A DNA stretch of 64,000 nt from Vibrio sp. JC009 (GCF_029016485.1 NZ_CP092107.1:868001-932000), one strand, 5' to 3'; shown: positions 37,872 to 47,430, counted from the first letter of the stretch. Notes: generated by a model from the letters alone, not told the origin. A program made the numbers and translations.

Positions 37872-37879
37872 AGGTCTGC

Positions 37880-38149
37880 CTACACTAGCTTCTGGAACTT
37901 GTGCTCCCCCAGGGAAATACTTACATCCGATAGTTTGTTAAGCTTTGCTAGATGATGAAGAGGGCTGCTTGGATAGTTTACAGACAAGTGCTGCTCATTT
38001 TTAGACACAACTGTCATTATCAGTTCATCTAGAATATACAAACACTTAGCATCACTATAATGATCCGATAAACGTTGAATTGAATCTGGGTCACTAACAA
38101 TCAGGGAGGATTCCAGACCACGGTAGCTGAATTTATACTCTATGATCAT
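37880..38149 (-). CDS. hypothetical 89-residue protein
   Basis: A small, soluble-looking protein (MIIEYKFSYRGLESSLIV) with alternating hydrophobic and polar residues suggesting a mixed alpha/beta fold; there is no signal peptide, membrane helix or metal motif. It lies between nagA (14 bases upstream on the same strand) and a minus-strand terminator-like hairpin, so it may be the last gene of the nagA unit. The ribosome site is weak. I do not recognise the family. Confidence 0.5.
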   Translation of the reverse strand: MIIEYKFSYRGLESSLIVSDPDSIQRLSDHYSDAKCLYILDELIMTVVSKNEQHLSVNYPSSPLHHLAKLNKLSDVSISLGEHKFQKLV

Positions 38150-38163
38150 GACGATATCATTTA

Positions 38164-39312
38164 TTACGTAGTTTTACTTGAAAATAGTTCGCCATCAACT
38201 AACACAGATTGAGACTTATAATGCTTATCTAATATCGTTGCCGATGCTTTATATCCTGATTTCAGATAACCGATTTGGCTTTCCTGTTGAATCGCGTGAG
38301 CTGGGTATGTTGATACCATTTTTATTGCCTCCTGCTCTTCAATTCCCCAATCAAGCAGATTAGAAAGCGACTCATCCATTCCAATATGTGCACCTACCAG
38401 ATTCCCCTCCTGATTAACGAGTTTATTACCATCTGCGTAGATAATTTCATCACCCAATCTGAAATAGCTCGCCGTACTACCGATAGTGGCCATTGCATCG
38501 GTCACAACAAATAGCTTTCCTTCAGGTTTAACTCTATGAGCAAGTAGCACATTTTCCTTATCAACATGAATGCCATCAACAATTATTGAACACCATGATT
38601 CATCCATAGATAAAGCGGTTCCTACAACGCCTGGTTCCCTGCTAACAAGCGGGGACATAGCATTGAACAGATGGGTAAATCCAGAGATATGTCTTTTTGC
38701 ACAGACCAACTGTGCTGCTTCAGCATTACTGTGGCCGGCAGAGATAACAATATCTCTACCTTTAAGCCATTCCAGGCATTCTGACGAAACGCACTCCGGT
38801 GCTAGCGTTATTAGGGTGCTACCATCAGTAAGCCATGGAAAATGCTTAAGTTCAGACAGTGTTGGACTGCAAAGGAACTTTTCTAAATGAGCACCACGCT
38901 TTTCCGGGTTGAACCAAGGGCCTTCCAAATGAATACCCAGCACTCCGGTACAGCCTCCTGAAATGGCACTATCAATAGTATAAAGTGCCTCAATCATTTT
39001 CTGTTTGGTATCACTAACAAGCGTGGGGAGAAGATAGGCAGTACCATGTCTGCGATGTGCTGCACATATCTTAGAAACGCTGTCTACATCTGTATTCTGA
39101 TTGAACATAATACCACCACCACCGTTGACCTGAAGGTCTATAAAGCCAGGTGTAACCATACAGTTTGGATAATGATGAATAGTAATGTCATTACCAAGGT
39201 CAGAAACAGAGCAAATCCCCCTAATCTCGTTTGCATTCCACACCAATGCTGAGTTTCGGTGGAACTTCTCACCATCAAAAATTCGGTCTGCGATAATCGC
39301 TTGTATACTCAT
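38164..39312 (-). CDS. nagA: N-acetylglucosamine-6-phosphate deacetylase NagA
   Basis: A 382-residue amidohydrolase of the NagA family: VTPGFIDLQVNGGGGI, metal Glu in HLEGPWF, metal His in SAGHSNA and GFTHLFNAMSP, and catalytic Asp in VVTDAMATIG. It removes acetate from GlcNAc-6-P to give GlcN-6-P. In locus B this follows NanE in Neu5Ac breakdown. The start at 39312 is just after the kinase stop (39320), with AAGGATAGG as ribosome site. No GlcN-6-P deaminase (nagB) is in the window; it must be elsewhere. Confidence 0.93.
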   Translation of the reverse strand: MSIQAIIADRIFDGEKFHRNSALVWNANEIRGICSVSDLGNDITIHHYPNCMVTPGFIDLQVNGGGGIMFNQNTDVDSVSKICAAHRRHGTAYLLPTLVSDTKQKMIEALYTIDSAISGGCTGVLGIHLEGPWFNPEKRGAHLEKFLCSPTLSELKHFPWLTDGSTLITLAPECVSSECLEWLKGRDIVISAGHSNAEAAQLVCAKRHISGFTHLFNAMSPLVSREPGVVGTALSMDESWCSIIVDGIHVDKENVLLAHRVKPEGKLFVVTDAMATIGSTASYFRLGDEIIYADGNKLVNQEGNLVGAHIGMDESLSNLLDWGIEEQEAIKMVSTYPAHAIQQESQIGYLKSGYKASATILDKHYKSQSVLVDGELFSSKTT

Positions 39313-39319
39313 TGATAGC

Positions 39320-40183
39320 CTATCCTTCAAACTGATACGCGGCACCTAACAGACATGCGTCATGGCTTCCTTTAGCGGGTACGATCGACACCTGAAAGCA
39401 CTCTGGTCGTAATTCAATATCTTTAATGATTTTGTCAAGATAACCAGGTGCTAACCCTATGCCTCCGCCAATAACAACCGTATCTACATCTAAAGATGAT
39501 TTTAGATTACAACAAAGTGTGGCTATCGCTTTTGCACTTTCCTGTATTATTGCCTCTGCCTTAGAATCATTTTCGGACAGAGCAAAAAGCTCGATATTTG
39601 TAATATCAGGAGAAATGATCTCTTTACTACGCTTGTGAATTGCCGTACCTGAAGCTATCGCCTCAACACACCCTTTTTGACCACATCCACATACAGGCCC
39701 ATCACTGTCAATAACCATATGCCCAATATGACCAGCCAAGTGGCCAGAGCCTTTATATAGCTTACCGTTCAGAATTAAACCACCGCCAACACCTGTTGAA
39801 ACGGTAACGTAGGCCATATTTTGGCATTTACGATCAAGCTGCAAAAACTCGTACCATGCTGCTGCCTGTGCATCATTGAGCATTTTTACTGGCAGGTTAG
39901 ATTGCTTTTCGAGCTCATTTCCAAGAGGAAACGGAACAGGGAAAGAAAGCGTGTCTGGATTAATAGATGAAATTCCTTCAGGCCCGACTAAACCCGTCGT
40001 TGAAACGCCAATATTGTCTACTTGAGTGAGCCACTCTTTACACTCATTCAAAATGAACTGCGCGTATTGAAAGGCTGATTGAGCATCTGGTGTGGGCACC
40101 TGTCTTCGCTTTTGCAGTTTTCCGTTAAAAACCAAACCGAGCGCAATTTTTGTCCCACCAATATCAACAGCTAGCGTTTTCAT
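39320..40183 (-). CDS. nanK: ROK kinase NanK (N-acetylmannosamine kinase, locus B)
   Basis: A 287-residue ROK kinase with phosphate loop AVDIGGTKIALG, GHIGHMVID and a typical NanK zinc and specificity region (GPVCGCGQKGC, then VEAIASGTA). It should convert ManNAc to ManNAc-6-P. It lies between nanE and nagA, 3 bases after nanE, in one operon. It is only distantly similar to the Mak-type kinase of locus A. Confidence 0.92.
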   Translation of the reverse strand: MKTLAVDIGGTKIALGLVFNGKLQKRRQVPTPDAQSAFQYAQFILNECKEWLTQVDNIGVSTTGLVGPEGISSINPDTLSFPVPFPLGNELEKQSNLPVKMLNDAQAAAWYEFLQLDRKCQNMAYVTVSTGVGGGLILNGKLYKGSGHLAGHIGHMVIDSDGPVCGCGQKGCVEAIASGTAIHKRSKEIISPDITNIELFALSENDSKAEAIIQESAKAIATLCCNLKSSLDVDTVVIGGGIGLAPGYLDKIIKDIELRPECFQVSIVPAKGSHDACLLGAAYQFEG

Positions 40184-40186
40184 TTG

Positions 40187-40867
40187 TTATACCTCTACAG
40201 ACCTTGTTGCTGAATTAAACCATTCGGTGACAACTTCCAAACGAGTGAGAGCCGATCCAACAGTCACAGCTACCGCACCATTCTCAATAGCTTTTGCAGC
40301 TAGTTCCGGAGTGTTATACCTTCCTTCTGCCATAGTAAAATAGCCTGCCTGAGAAAACTTACGGACAAGTTCAAAGTCAGGATTCGTTGGCACTTCATTA
40401 CCACAGTACCCTGATAAGGTTGAACCAATAATATCCACCCCATGAGAGTTGGCCCACTCCCCATCTTCAAAGCAACTGCAATCAGCCATAGCAAAACAAC
40501 CAGCGCTCTTTATTGCATCTGCTATTCGAACCCGAGATTCTGGTCTTTTTCTGTCTGTTGCATCAAACGCAATAATGGTTGCTCCTGCGCCTGCTAAAGC
40601 TTCAACATCTGAAATCAAAGGAGTAATACGGACAGGTGTAGAATCAAAATCACGCTTTACAATACCAATAATTGGAATATCTACCACCTCTGAAACAGCT
40701 TTTACATTACTTACACCTTCAATTCTCAGCGCTTTTGCACCAGCTTTGGCTACGGCAACTGCCATCGCGACGATTATCTCTTGCGTATCAAGCGGACTCT
40801 CTGGAACCGGCTGTATAGACACCACCGTCTGGCTCTGCAAATTTTTCTTTAATTCTTTAATATTCAT
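40187..40867 (-). CDS. nanE: N-acetylmannosamine-6-phosphate 2-epimerase NanE
   Basis: A 226-residue TIM-barrel epimerase: [28 protein letters not shown] (catalytic Lys), [20 protein letters not shown] and VTVGSALTR. It converts ManNAc-6-P to GlcNAc-6-P. The start MNIKELKKN at 40867 matches family length; the frame runs open to 41143, but the extra residues do not look like protein. It is the first gene of nanE-nanK-nagA, divergent from siaP2. It is the only NanE in the window; locus A has none. Confidence 0.93.
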   Translation of the reverse strand: MNIKELKKNLQSQTVVSIQPVPESPLDTQEIIVAMAVAVAKAGAKALRIEGVSNVKAVSEVVDIPIIGIVKRDFDSTPVRITPLISDVEALAGAGATIIAFDATDRKRPESRVRIADAIKSAGCFAMADCSCFEDGEWANSHGVDIIGSTLSGYCGNEVPTNPDFELVRKFSQAGYFTMAEGRYNTPELAAKAIENGAVAVTVGSALTRLEVVTEWFNSATRSVEV

Positions 40868-41132
40868 TACCTTACCTTTCATATCAAACCTCATTTCATT
40901 AGCATTTTGAAAAAAAAGTTCATTACAGTGCGGTATAGAAACAATTAAAAATATCCGCAAAAACCATTCACATCGTGAAATATTGTCCGCGATCACATTT
41001 CCTAAACACTGCAATTGAAAAAAATCTTCACCAACATAATAATCCATAACGAAGATTATTTTCAAATAAAATAAAAATTTTTTTTGAGTGTGATTTAAAC
41101 TTACATTGTTACCGGATAAAAAGGGGTCAAAT
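40868..41132. promoter_or_regulatory. divergent promoter region nanE / siaP2
   Basis: 265 AT-rich bases between two divergent Neu5Ac units. A TGTGA half-site at 41089-41093 and GATCACATTT at about 40994 could be parts of CRP sites, but neither is a full match. The RpiR-type NanR of this locus probably binds here; no operator could be fixed by eye. The siaP2 ribosome site is AAGGGG. Confidence 0.4.
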
Positions 41133-42098
41133 ATGAAAACCATGAATAAGATTTCGATTGCATTGCTTGCTATGGGATGCGCAGCATCCGCAAACGCGGC
41201 AATGAAACTTAAGATGGGAATGCAACCTGCAGTAGGTTCTGTTGAGTACGAATCTGCTTCTTATTTAGCAGATACTATTAAAGAGCTAAGTGGCGGGGAG
41301 CTTGAGCTGACTCTTTATCCAAGCGCTCAACTTGGTGATGATCGTGCGATGATGCAGCAAGTAACCATGGGCGATCTGGATTTCACCTATGCCGAATTTG
41401 GCCGTGTTGGCCTATGGATTCCCAGAGCTGCTGCGGTAATGCAACCTTATGTGATTAAAGATTACGACCATATTCGCAGAGTATTTGACTCTTCCTGGGG
41501 TAAAAAAATCCGCGATGAAATGCTAACTAAGTTTCAGTGGCGAGCGTTGGATACTTGGTACAACGGTACCCGCCAAACAACATCAAACAGGGCTCTAGAT
41601 AATATTAGTGACTTTAAAGGTCTGAAACTACGTGTCCCTAATGCAAAATCTTTGCTGAGTTATGCCAAATATTCTGGTGCATCTCCGACACCAATGGCGT
41701 TTTCTGAGGTGTACTTAGCGCTTCAGACTAATGCCGTCGATGGACAGGAAAACCCTCTTCCAACAATTAAAGCTATGAAGTTTTATGAAGTTCAACCTTA
41801 TCTGGCTATAACCAATCATGTTGTGAATGACAATATGATTGTCATGTCAGATGTAACATGGAACAAATTGACAAAAGAACAGCAGGATATCGTGAGCAAA
41901 GCGGTTAAAAAAGCCGGGGAGCGCCACACAAAAACCGTTCAGGAGCAAGAGGCCAACCTGATTTCATTCTTTGAAAAAGAAGGAGTGAAGGTAACTTACC
42001 CTGAGCTATCACCTTTCAGAGAAGCCATGCAACCTCTGTACAAAGACTTTGACGATAGTGTAGGCCACCCTGTAATTGAGAAAGTGACTAACATGTAA
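41133..42098 (+). CDS. siaP: TRAP binding protein SiaP (locus B, Neu5Ac type)
   Basis: A 321-residue periplasmic sialic-acid-binding protein with signal peptide ([12 protein letters not shown]). It closely follows the V. cholerae SiaP pattern: [52 protein letters not shown] and [19 protein letters not shown]. All recalled Neu5Ac contacts (Asp in DDR, Glu and Arg in AEFGR, the two arginines binding the carboxylate) are present, unlike the locus A protein. ATG at 41133 with AAGGGG six bases upstream. Confidence 0.94.
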   Translation: MKTMNKISIALLAMGCAASANAAMKLKMGMQPAVGSVEYESASYLADTIKELSGGELELTLYPSAQLGDDRAMMQQVTMGDLDFTYAEFGRVGLWIPRAAAVMQPYVIKDYDHIRRVFDSSWGKKIRDEMLTKFQWRALDTWYNGTRQTTSNRALDNISDFKGLKLRVPNAKSLLSYAKYSGASPTPMAFSEVYLALQTNAVDGQENPLPTIKAMKFYEVQPYLAITNHVVNDNMIVMSDVTWNKLTKEQQDIVSKAVKKAGERHTKTVQEQEANLISFFEKEGVKVTYPELSPFREAMQPLYKDFDDSVGHPVIEKVTNM

Positions 42099-42139
42099 TT
42101 ATTAACCCAATAATTGCATTGTTTAAACCTATAGAGTTT

Positions 42140-42161
42140 GAGCTGGCCGTATAGCCAGCTC
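42140..42161 (+). other. hairpin between siaP2 and siaQ2
   Basis: A perfect 8-bp stem (GAGCTGGC 42140-42147, GCCAGCTC 42154-42161) with a 6-base loop ends right before the siaQ ribosome site TGGAG. There is no T run, so it more likely stabilises the siaP message or tunes siaQ translation than terminates. Confidence 0.6.
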
Positions 42162-42172
42162 TGGAGCATAAA

Positions 42173-42682
42173 ATGTTTCGTAAGATTTTTAAGCATATTG
42201 AAGAAATTATCACCGTGCCATTGATGGTCATTTTGCTAGGGTTACTTACCTGGCAGATTGTCACACGCTGGTTACTCAACGATCCTTCATTGTGGAGTGA
42301 AGAGCTGGCAAGGGTTCTTTTTATGTATATGTCGTTAATTGGATGTGCCTACGCGATAAAAACCAGTACGCACGTCAATATTACTTTTTTCTCGGATAAG
42401 CTTCCAAAACACGCTCGTGTACTTTTGATTATTAGTCTGGAGTTAGCGGTATTAGCATCAATAGTTGCCATTATCTATCTGGGCTATCAACACGTACAAC
42501 GTACAGCGTTTTTTGAGCTTATTACATTGGGAATTTCAGCAAAATGGATGAACTACAGCCTTCCTTTAGGTGGTTGTTTCATGGTGTTCAGGCAATTGCA
42601 AAAGCTATATGGCCTTGTATTAGATTTTAAAAATTGTAGTGAAAAAGGCGTTTCAGGTAAGTCTGAAGCGATAGAGAGGTAA
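42173..42682 (+). CDS. siaQ: TRAP transporter small subunit SiaQ (locus B)
   Basis: A 169-residue DctQ-type protein with four membrane helices and WSEELARVLFMYMSLIGCAY, the family core. It forms the membrane complex with SiaM, which begins 6 bases downstream. Same length as the locus A SiaQ. Q and M are separate genes here, whereas they are fused in H. influenzae. Confidence 0.92.
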   Translation: MFRKIFKHIEEIITVPLMVILLGLLTWQIVTRWLLNDPSLWSEELARVLFMYMSLIGCAYAIKTSTHVNITFFSDKLPKHARVLLIISLELAVLASIVAIIYLGYQHVQRTAFFELITLGISAKWMNYSLPLGGCFMVFRQLQKLYGLVLDFKNCSEKGVSGKSEAIER

Positions 42683-42688
42683 CAAAAC

Positions 42689-43972
42689 ATGGCTGGTTCT
42701 ATTTTTGGGTGGCTTGCACTCTTATTTGCAGGTATGCCAGTTGGTTTTTCACTGATTTTTGTTGCACTGATGTTTCTAGTGCTGACAAATAGCACCGGAA
42801 TCAACTTTGCAGCACAACAGATGCTGGGCGGTATCAATAACTTCACACTGCTTGCTGTTCCTTTCTTTGTCCTAACCGGACATTTAATGAATAGTGCAGG
42901 AATCACAGAGCGTATTTTTAATTTTGCGAAAGCAATGGTTGGTCATATTACGGGCAGTCTCGGACACGTAAACATTATGGCAAGCTTGCTGTTTTCCGGC
43001 ATGTCCGGTTCTGCTCTGGCAGATGCTGGCGGGTTAGGTCAGCTAGAGATTAAATCGATGAGAGATGCAAAGTATGATGATGACTTTGCTGGTGGCCTGA
43101 CAGCAGCGTCATGCATCATAGGCCCACTAGTCCCTCCTTCGATCCCTCTTGTTATTTACGGTGTTGTTTCTAACACCTCAATCGGTGCATTATTTCTTGC
43201 CGGTGCGGTTCCTGGTCTTCTGTGTTGCGTAGCTTTGATGGTTATGAGCTACTTTATTTGTAAAAAACGCGGTTACATGACACTTCCAAGAGCAACCCGT
43301 CGCGAGCAATTAAAGTCATTTAAAGAAGCATTTCTTTCTCTGCTTACCCCAGTGATTATTATTGGTGGCATTTTCTCCGGTAAATTTACTCCAACAGAAG
43401 CAGCGGTTGTCTCATCTCTTTACGCGCTGTTTTTAGGCACGGTCGTTTATAAGCAGCTAACTCTGAAAAAATTTGTGGATCTACTGAAAGATACTGTAAA
43501 CACAACAGCCGTTGTAGCTTTGATGGTAATGGGCGTTACTGTGTTTGGCTGGATCGTGGCACGAGAGCAGCTTCCACAGATGATGGCAGACTACTTCCTG
43601 ACAATCAGTGACAATCCACTGATACTCTTGTTGCTTATTAACTTGCTACTACTATTTTTGGGTACCTTCATTGAATCACTAGCGTTGCTACTGCTATTAG
43701 TGCCGTTCCTGGTTCCGGTTGCAGCTGCTGTGGGGATTGATCCCGTTCACTTTGGAGTTATGGCAATTCTTAATCTGATGATAGGAATCCTTACTCCACC
43801 AATGGGTATGGCTCTCTATGTGGTTTCCCGTGTAGGTAATATTCCATTTCACACACTGACTCGTGGTGTGATCCCATTACTGGTTCCTCTATTTATTGTA
43901 TTGTTTTTGGTTGCAGTATTTCCGCAGTTTACTCTTCTGCTACCTCAGTTATTTTTGGGCTACGGCTTATAA
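42689..43972 (+). CDS. siaM: TRAP transporter large subunit SiaM (locus B)
   Basis: A 427-residue DctM-type channel with GMPVGFSLIF, SGMSGSALADAGGLGQ, GKFTPTEAA and ILTPPMGMALYV. With SiaP2 and SiaQ2 it should import Neu5Ac using a sodium gradient. It is clearly homologous along its whole length to the locus A SiaM at 25703. nanA2 follows after 50 bases. Confidence 0.93.
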   Translation: MAGSIFGWLALLFAGMPVGFSLIFVALMFLVLTNSTGINFAAQQMLGGINNFTLLAVPFFVLTGHLMNSAGITERIFNFAKAMVGHITGSLGHVNIMASLLFSGMSGSALADAGGLGQLEIKSMRDAKYDDDFAGGLTAASCIIGPLVPPSIPLVIYGVVSNTSIGALFLAGAVPGLLCCVALMVMSYFICKKRGYMTLPRATRREQLKSFKEAFLSLLTPVIIIGGIFSGKFTPTEAAVVSSLYALFLGTVVYKQLTLKKFVDLLKDTVNTTAVVALMVMGVTVFGWIVAREQLPQMMADYFLTISDNPLILLLLINLLLLFLGTFIESLALLLLLVPFLVPVAAAVGIDPVHFGVMAILNLMIGILTPPMGMALYVVSRVGNIPFHTLTRGVIPLLVPLFIVLFLVAVFPQFTLLLPQLFLGYGL

Positions 43973-44022
43973 ATTTTAAAGTGGGCAATTGTCCGTTATT
44001 TATTAAAAATTAGGATTAGAAA

Positions 44023-44913
44023 ATGAATAAACTAAAAGGGCTTATCGCAGCGCCACACACGCCTTTCGATAAGGATAATAAAGTCAACTTTTCCGCTATT
44101 GATCAGATAGCTGAATTGCTAATTGAGCAGGGAGTCACCGGCGCCTATGTATGTGGCACAACGGGAGAAGGCATTCACTGCTCTGTAAAAGAGCGAAAAG
44201 CAATTGCTGAACATTGGGTCAAAGCCGCTGATGGAAAGCTTGATCTAATCGTTCACACAGGAGCATTAAGCATAATTGACACTCTGGACTTAACCAAACA
44301 TGCGGATAATCTGGATATACTGGCAACATCAGCCATCGGGCCTTGTTTCTTTAAACCCGGAAGTGTGGAAGATCTGGTCGAGTATTGTTCTCAGGTTGCA
44401 GCAGCGGCTCCATCAAAGGGATTCTATTACTACCACTCAGGTATGTCTGGCGTTAATCTGGATTTAGAACAGTTTTTAATACAGGCCGATGGCCGGATTC
44501 CAAACCTGTCTGGAGCTAAGTTCAATAACTCTGATTTATACGAGTACCAAAGGTGCGTCAGAGTGGCCGACGGCAAGTATGATATTCCATTCGGTGTAGA
44601 TGAGTTTCTTCCCGCAGGCTTAGCAGTTGGAGCGGTTAGTGCAGTGGGAAGCACTTATAACTATGCGGCCCCGCTCTACCTGGAGATCATTGAAGCATTT
44701 AATATGGGTGATCAGCAAAAAGTAACCCGTTTGATGGATAAAGTAATAGCCATTATCCGCGTGCTTGTTGAATATGGTGGTGTTGCTGCCGGGAAAGCAG
44801 CTATGCAGTTACACGGCATTGATGCGGGGAACCCTCGAGCTCCGATTAAGTCTCTGACCGAATCACAAAAAGCGGATGTAGTTGCAAAACTAAGAGACGC
44901 AGATTTTCTGTAA
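44023..44913 (+). CDS. nanA: N-acetylneuraminate lyase NanA, V. cholerae type (locus B)
   Basis: A 296-residue DapA-superfamily aldolase that follows the V. cholerae NanA pattern: GLIAAPHTPFDKD, GAYVCGTTGEGIHCSVKERK, SAIGPCFFKPGSVEDLV, FYYYHSGMSGVNL (catalytic Tyr) and SGAKFNNSDLYEYQ (Schiff-base Lys). It cleaves Neu5Ac to ManNAc and pyruvate. It is distant from the E. coli-type lyase of locus A: GTTGEG versus GGSTAEAF, and AKFNNSD versus LKQTSGD. It is co-oriented with siaPQM. Confidence 0.93.
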   Translation: MNKLKGLIAAPHTPFDKDNKVNFSAIDQIAELLIEQGVTGAYVCGTTGEGIHCSVKERKAIAEHWVKAADGKLDLIVHTGALSIIDTLDLTKHADNLDILATSAIGPCFFKPGSVEDLVEYCSQVAAAAPSKGFYYYHSGMSGVNLDLEQFLIQADGRIPNLSGAKFNNSDLYEYQRCVRVADGKYDIPFGVDEFLPAGLAVGAVSAVGSTYNYAAPLYLEIIEAFNMGDQQKVTRLMDKVIAIIRVLVEYGGVAAGKAAMQLHGIDAGNPRAPIKSLTESQKADVVAKLRDADFL

Positions 44914-45062
44914 CTAGCTGAAAATCCGCCGAAACTTATACATGGGCATTGCGCCCATGTATACTAAGCCCCCCCATGACACTTAAAAGTTCACTCTTAA
45001 GTGTCAAATTAGATACGACTTTGTTACTTTATACAGAGAAAAACCACTTGAAAGAGGCTATT

Positions 45063-45896
45063 GTGAACGCGCCCAAAAACCTACTTGTTCGATTGCGATC
45101 GAATACTGAACCTTTAAGTAAAAAGCTTAGACAGGTTGCAGACTACGTTCTGGAAAATGCTTATGACGTTCAGTTTCAAACAATCACAGAGCTTGCCCGA
45201 AACACTGAAACAAGTGAAGCGACAGTGGTTCGGCTATGCCGGGATATGGGGTACAAGGGTTACTCAGATTTTCGTATGGCATTAGCCGTCGATATCAGCC
45301 AGGCTTCTAATCAGAAAAAAACACCACTGGAAGGCGATATTTGCGATATTTCTGCTCAGAGCGCAATAGCCAGCCTTGAAGATACTGCTAAGTTAATCAG
45401 TCGAAAATCACTGACAAGAATTTGTGATCATATTCATCAGGCAAAATTTATCAGTTGTGTAGGAGTTGGAGCATCAAGCATAGTTGGGCACTATCTCGCG
45501 TACAGACTACTCAGGCTGGGGAAAAAGGTAACTATGTTTGAGGATACCCATTTGGCTGCGGTAAGTGCTGCCCGATGTAGCGAAGGTGACTTATGGTTAT
45601 CAGTCTCCAGTTCCGGCTCCACAAAGGAAGTGATTCATGCTGCGAGTCAAGCAGCTAAAAGGGAAATTCCGATCATAACCTTGACTAACATTAGTCATAG
45701 TCCACTATCAGCAATTTCCACAGAAGTGTTAGTGGCAGCACGCCCTGAAGGCCCCTTAACCGGAGGAGCCTTTGCATCAAAAGTAGGGGCTTTGTTATTA
45801 GTAGATGTACTAGTTAACTCTCTTCTGGAAACTTACCCGGAATACTCAAAGTCAGTTGTAGAAACCGCTGAAGTAGTTATGCCACTGATGAACTGA
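45063..45896 (+). CDS. nanR: RpiR-family regulator NanR (locus B)
   Basis: A 277-residue regulator with an N-terminal RpiR helix-turn-helix (ITELARNTETSEATVVRLC, MGYKGYSDFRMAL) and a C-terminal SIS sugar-phosphate domain (SCVGVGASSIVGHYLAYRLL, VSSSGSTKEVIHAA). In Vibrio, NanR of this family represses nan genes and is relieved by a sugar-phosphate intermediate. GTG at 45063 (VNAPKNLLVRLRS) with AGAGG upstream is the likely start; a longer frame reaches 44949. It is unrelated to the GntR-type NanR of locus A. Confidence 0.9.
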   Translation: MNAPKNLLVRLRSNTEPLSKKLRQVADYVLENAYDVQFQTITELARNTETSEATVVRLCRDMGYKGYSDFRMALAVDISQASNQKKTPLEGDICDISAQSAIASLEDTAKLISRKSLTRICDHIHQAKFISCVGVGASSIVGHYLAYRLLRLGKKVTMFEDTHLAAVSAARCSEGDLWLSVSSSGSTKEVIHAASQAAKREIPIITLTNISHSPLSAISTEVLVAARPEGPLTGGAFASKVGALLLVDVLVNSLLETYPEYSKSVVETAEVVMPLMN

Positions 45897-45921
45897 CCTA
45901 TCCAAACCTGTAGGCCATTTG

Positions 45922-45948
45922 AACTCACCATCATGGTGAGTTTTTTTT
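45922..45948 (+). terminator. terminator of the RpiR-type nanR
   Basis: A perfect 9-bp stem (AACTCACCA 45922-45930, TGGTGAGTT 45934-45942) with a 3-base loop and a run of eight T. It ends the siaPQM-nanA-nanR unit and separates it from nanM. Confidence 0.92.
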
Positions 45949-45974
45949 GTGAAAATAATAAAGATATTTTTTAT

Positions 45975-45990
45975 TGTGATCATGATCGGA
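45975..45990 (+). promoter_or_regulatory. possible CRP site upstream of nanM
   Basis: TGTGATCATGATCGGA matches the left CRP half (TGTGA) and three of five bases of the right half (TCACA), at 81-96 bases before the nanM start. Catabolite control of sialic acid genes is usual, but the match is only moderate. Confidence 0.4.
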
Positions 45991-46070
45991 GATATATTTT
46001 TTCATTAAGTAATAATGTATTCGAAAAGCAAGATGAAAATATTCACAAAAAGACATAAGGACATCGATAA

Positions 46071-47231
46071 ATGAAACTTAATATGAACAAAAGTGCTATT
46101 GCTGTTTTATTAGCTTCTTCTTTGGTTATTGGTCAATCAGCTTTTGCGAATGATAACTGGCCGGACTTGCCAGTGGGCCTTAAAAGCGGTGTTAGTGCTC
46201 AGCTCAGTAATAAGCTTTATGTTGGACTCGGTTCGGCTGGCAGCGCGTTTTATATGCTTGATTTAAATAATGTAGAGGAAGGCTGGCAGAAGAAGGCTTC
46301 ATTTATTGGTCCTGAAAGAAATGGCGCAACGGCTTCAGTAGTCGGAGATGACATTTTTGTATTTGGCGGTGCGGGAAAAGTGGAGCCTACAGCCACTTCA
46401 CCTGTTATTTTTAATACTGTATACCGCTACAATTCTTCCTCTGACTCCTGGTCTCTTGTAAATACAACTGCTCCCGTAGGTTTACTCGGAGCTGCCTCAT
46501 ACTCTCCGGATGACGAGACGATTGTTTTTTTTGGGGGCTACAACAAAGGGTATTTTGACAAATACCTTTCAGATATAAATGCGACGGACAAAGCATCTCA
46601 GCCTGAAAAGTGGCAGAAAATCGTAGACAACTATATGGGAATGAAGCCACTTGACTACAAATGGAACCGCTCCGTTATTCAGTTTAAACCAGCAACTGGT
46701 GCATGGGCAGAACTTGGTACTTCACCATATATACCAAACTGCGGCTCTGCTCTTGTTAGCCAAGGTACAATTTCCACCCTCGTTAGTGGGGAAATCAAGC
46801 CAGGTTTGAGAACTCCGGAAGTGAAGCAGTATCAGTTTGGTCAGCCTCAGCCGTGGCAAAGCCTTCATTCTTTGCCTGCTCCAAAGGGGTCAAATGTTCA
46901 AGAGGGCGTTGCCGGGGCATTTGCTGGCAAGAGTAATGGTGCACTTATAGTTGCTGGTGGCGCAAACTTTCACGGAGCTAAAAACGCGTTCGAGAGTGGA
47001 AAAATGTTTGCTCACAACGGTTTTAGCAAAGCCTTCAATGCTGAAATCTACGTTCTGGAAGACGGTTTGTGGAGCCAGTCTAACAGCCTTAAGAAAGGCA
47101 TCGCCTATGGTGCTTCGTTTACGCTCGATAATGGTGTTTTGATTGTCGGGGGAGAGGACGGTAAACGCAAAGCGACAAAAGGTACGTATTTGCTTAGCTG
47201 GAACGGCAACTCTGTAGATATTCAGGACTAA
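46071..47231 (+). CDS. nanM: N-acetylneuraminate mutarotase/epimerase NanM
   Basis: A 386-residue periplasmic protein with signal peptide ([14 protein letters not shown]) and Kelch repeats forming a six-bladed propeller ([70 protein letters not shown]). NanM converts alpha-Neu5Ac released by sialidases to the beta form taken up by transporters. In V. cholerae a similar gene sits next to nanR and nanA. A remnant resembling its last blade lies just downstream at 47266-47370. Confidence 0.92.
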   Translation: MKLNMNKSAIAVLLASSLVIGQSAFANDNWPDLPVGLKSGVSAQLSNKLYVGLGSAGSAFYMLDLNNVEEGWQKKASFIGPERNGATASVVGDDIFVFGGAGKVEPTATSPVIFNTVYRYNSSSDSWSLVNTTAPVGLLGAASYSPDDETIVFFGGYNKGYFDKYLSDINATDKASQPEKWQKIVDNYMGMKPLDYKWNRSVIQFKPATGAWAELGTSPYIPNCGSALVSQGTISTLVSGEIKPGLRTPEVKQYQFGQPQPWQSLHSLPAPKGSNVQEGVAGAFAGKSNGALIVAGGANFHGAKNAFESGKMFAHNGFSKAFNAEIYVLEDGLWSQSNSLKKGIAYGASFTLDNGVLIVGGEDGKRKATKGTYLLSWNGNSVDIQD

Positions 47232-47265
47232 GAGAAAATTATGCTGTTTATGTTACGAACTCAGA

Positions 47266-47370
47266 AACAAACTTGTGCTTGTGGGCGGTGAAAGCGGCAG
47301 GCAAAACGCATTAGCGAATGTTATATGGTTGAAAAAGTTTAACAGTACTTCCCCTATAGGTATTTAACTT
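47266..47370 (+). pseudogene. remnant of a Kelch blade, NanM-like
   Basis: In the frame one base off from nanM the sequence reads NKLVLVGGESGRQNALANV, then IWLKKF, closely matching the NanM blade [19 protein letters not shown]. There is no start codon or upstream domain. It looks like the tail of a second, decayed nanM-like copy left by a tandem duplication. Confidence 0.5.
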
Positions 47371-47390
47371 TAACCAACAACAACGCTAAC

Positions 47391-47430
47391 AATATCACCA
47401 GCAGGTGCCATTACACCTGTTGGTGATATT
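47391..47430. terminator. 40-base palindrome after nanM
   Basis: AATATCACCA with CAGGTG on the left pairs with CACCTG and TGGTGATATT on the right; loop CCATTA, with one G-T pair. The following CCCTTCTTTATT is only partly T-rich. It is most likely the nanM terminator; such a long palindrome could also be a protein-binding site for the MFS gene that starts at 47463. Confidence 0.65.

Noticed and set aside
40868..41143. N-terminal extension of NanE
   Set aside because: The frame is open but the residues are not protein-like and would cover the siaP2 promoter and start; MNIKELKKN at 40867 fits the family.
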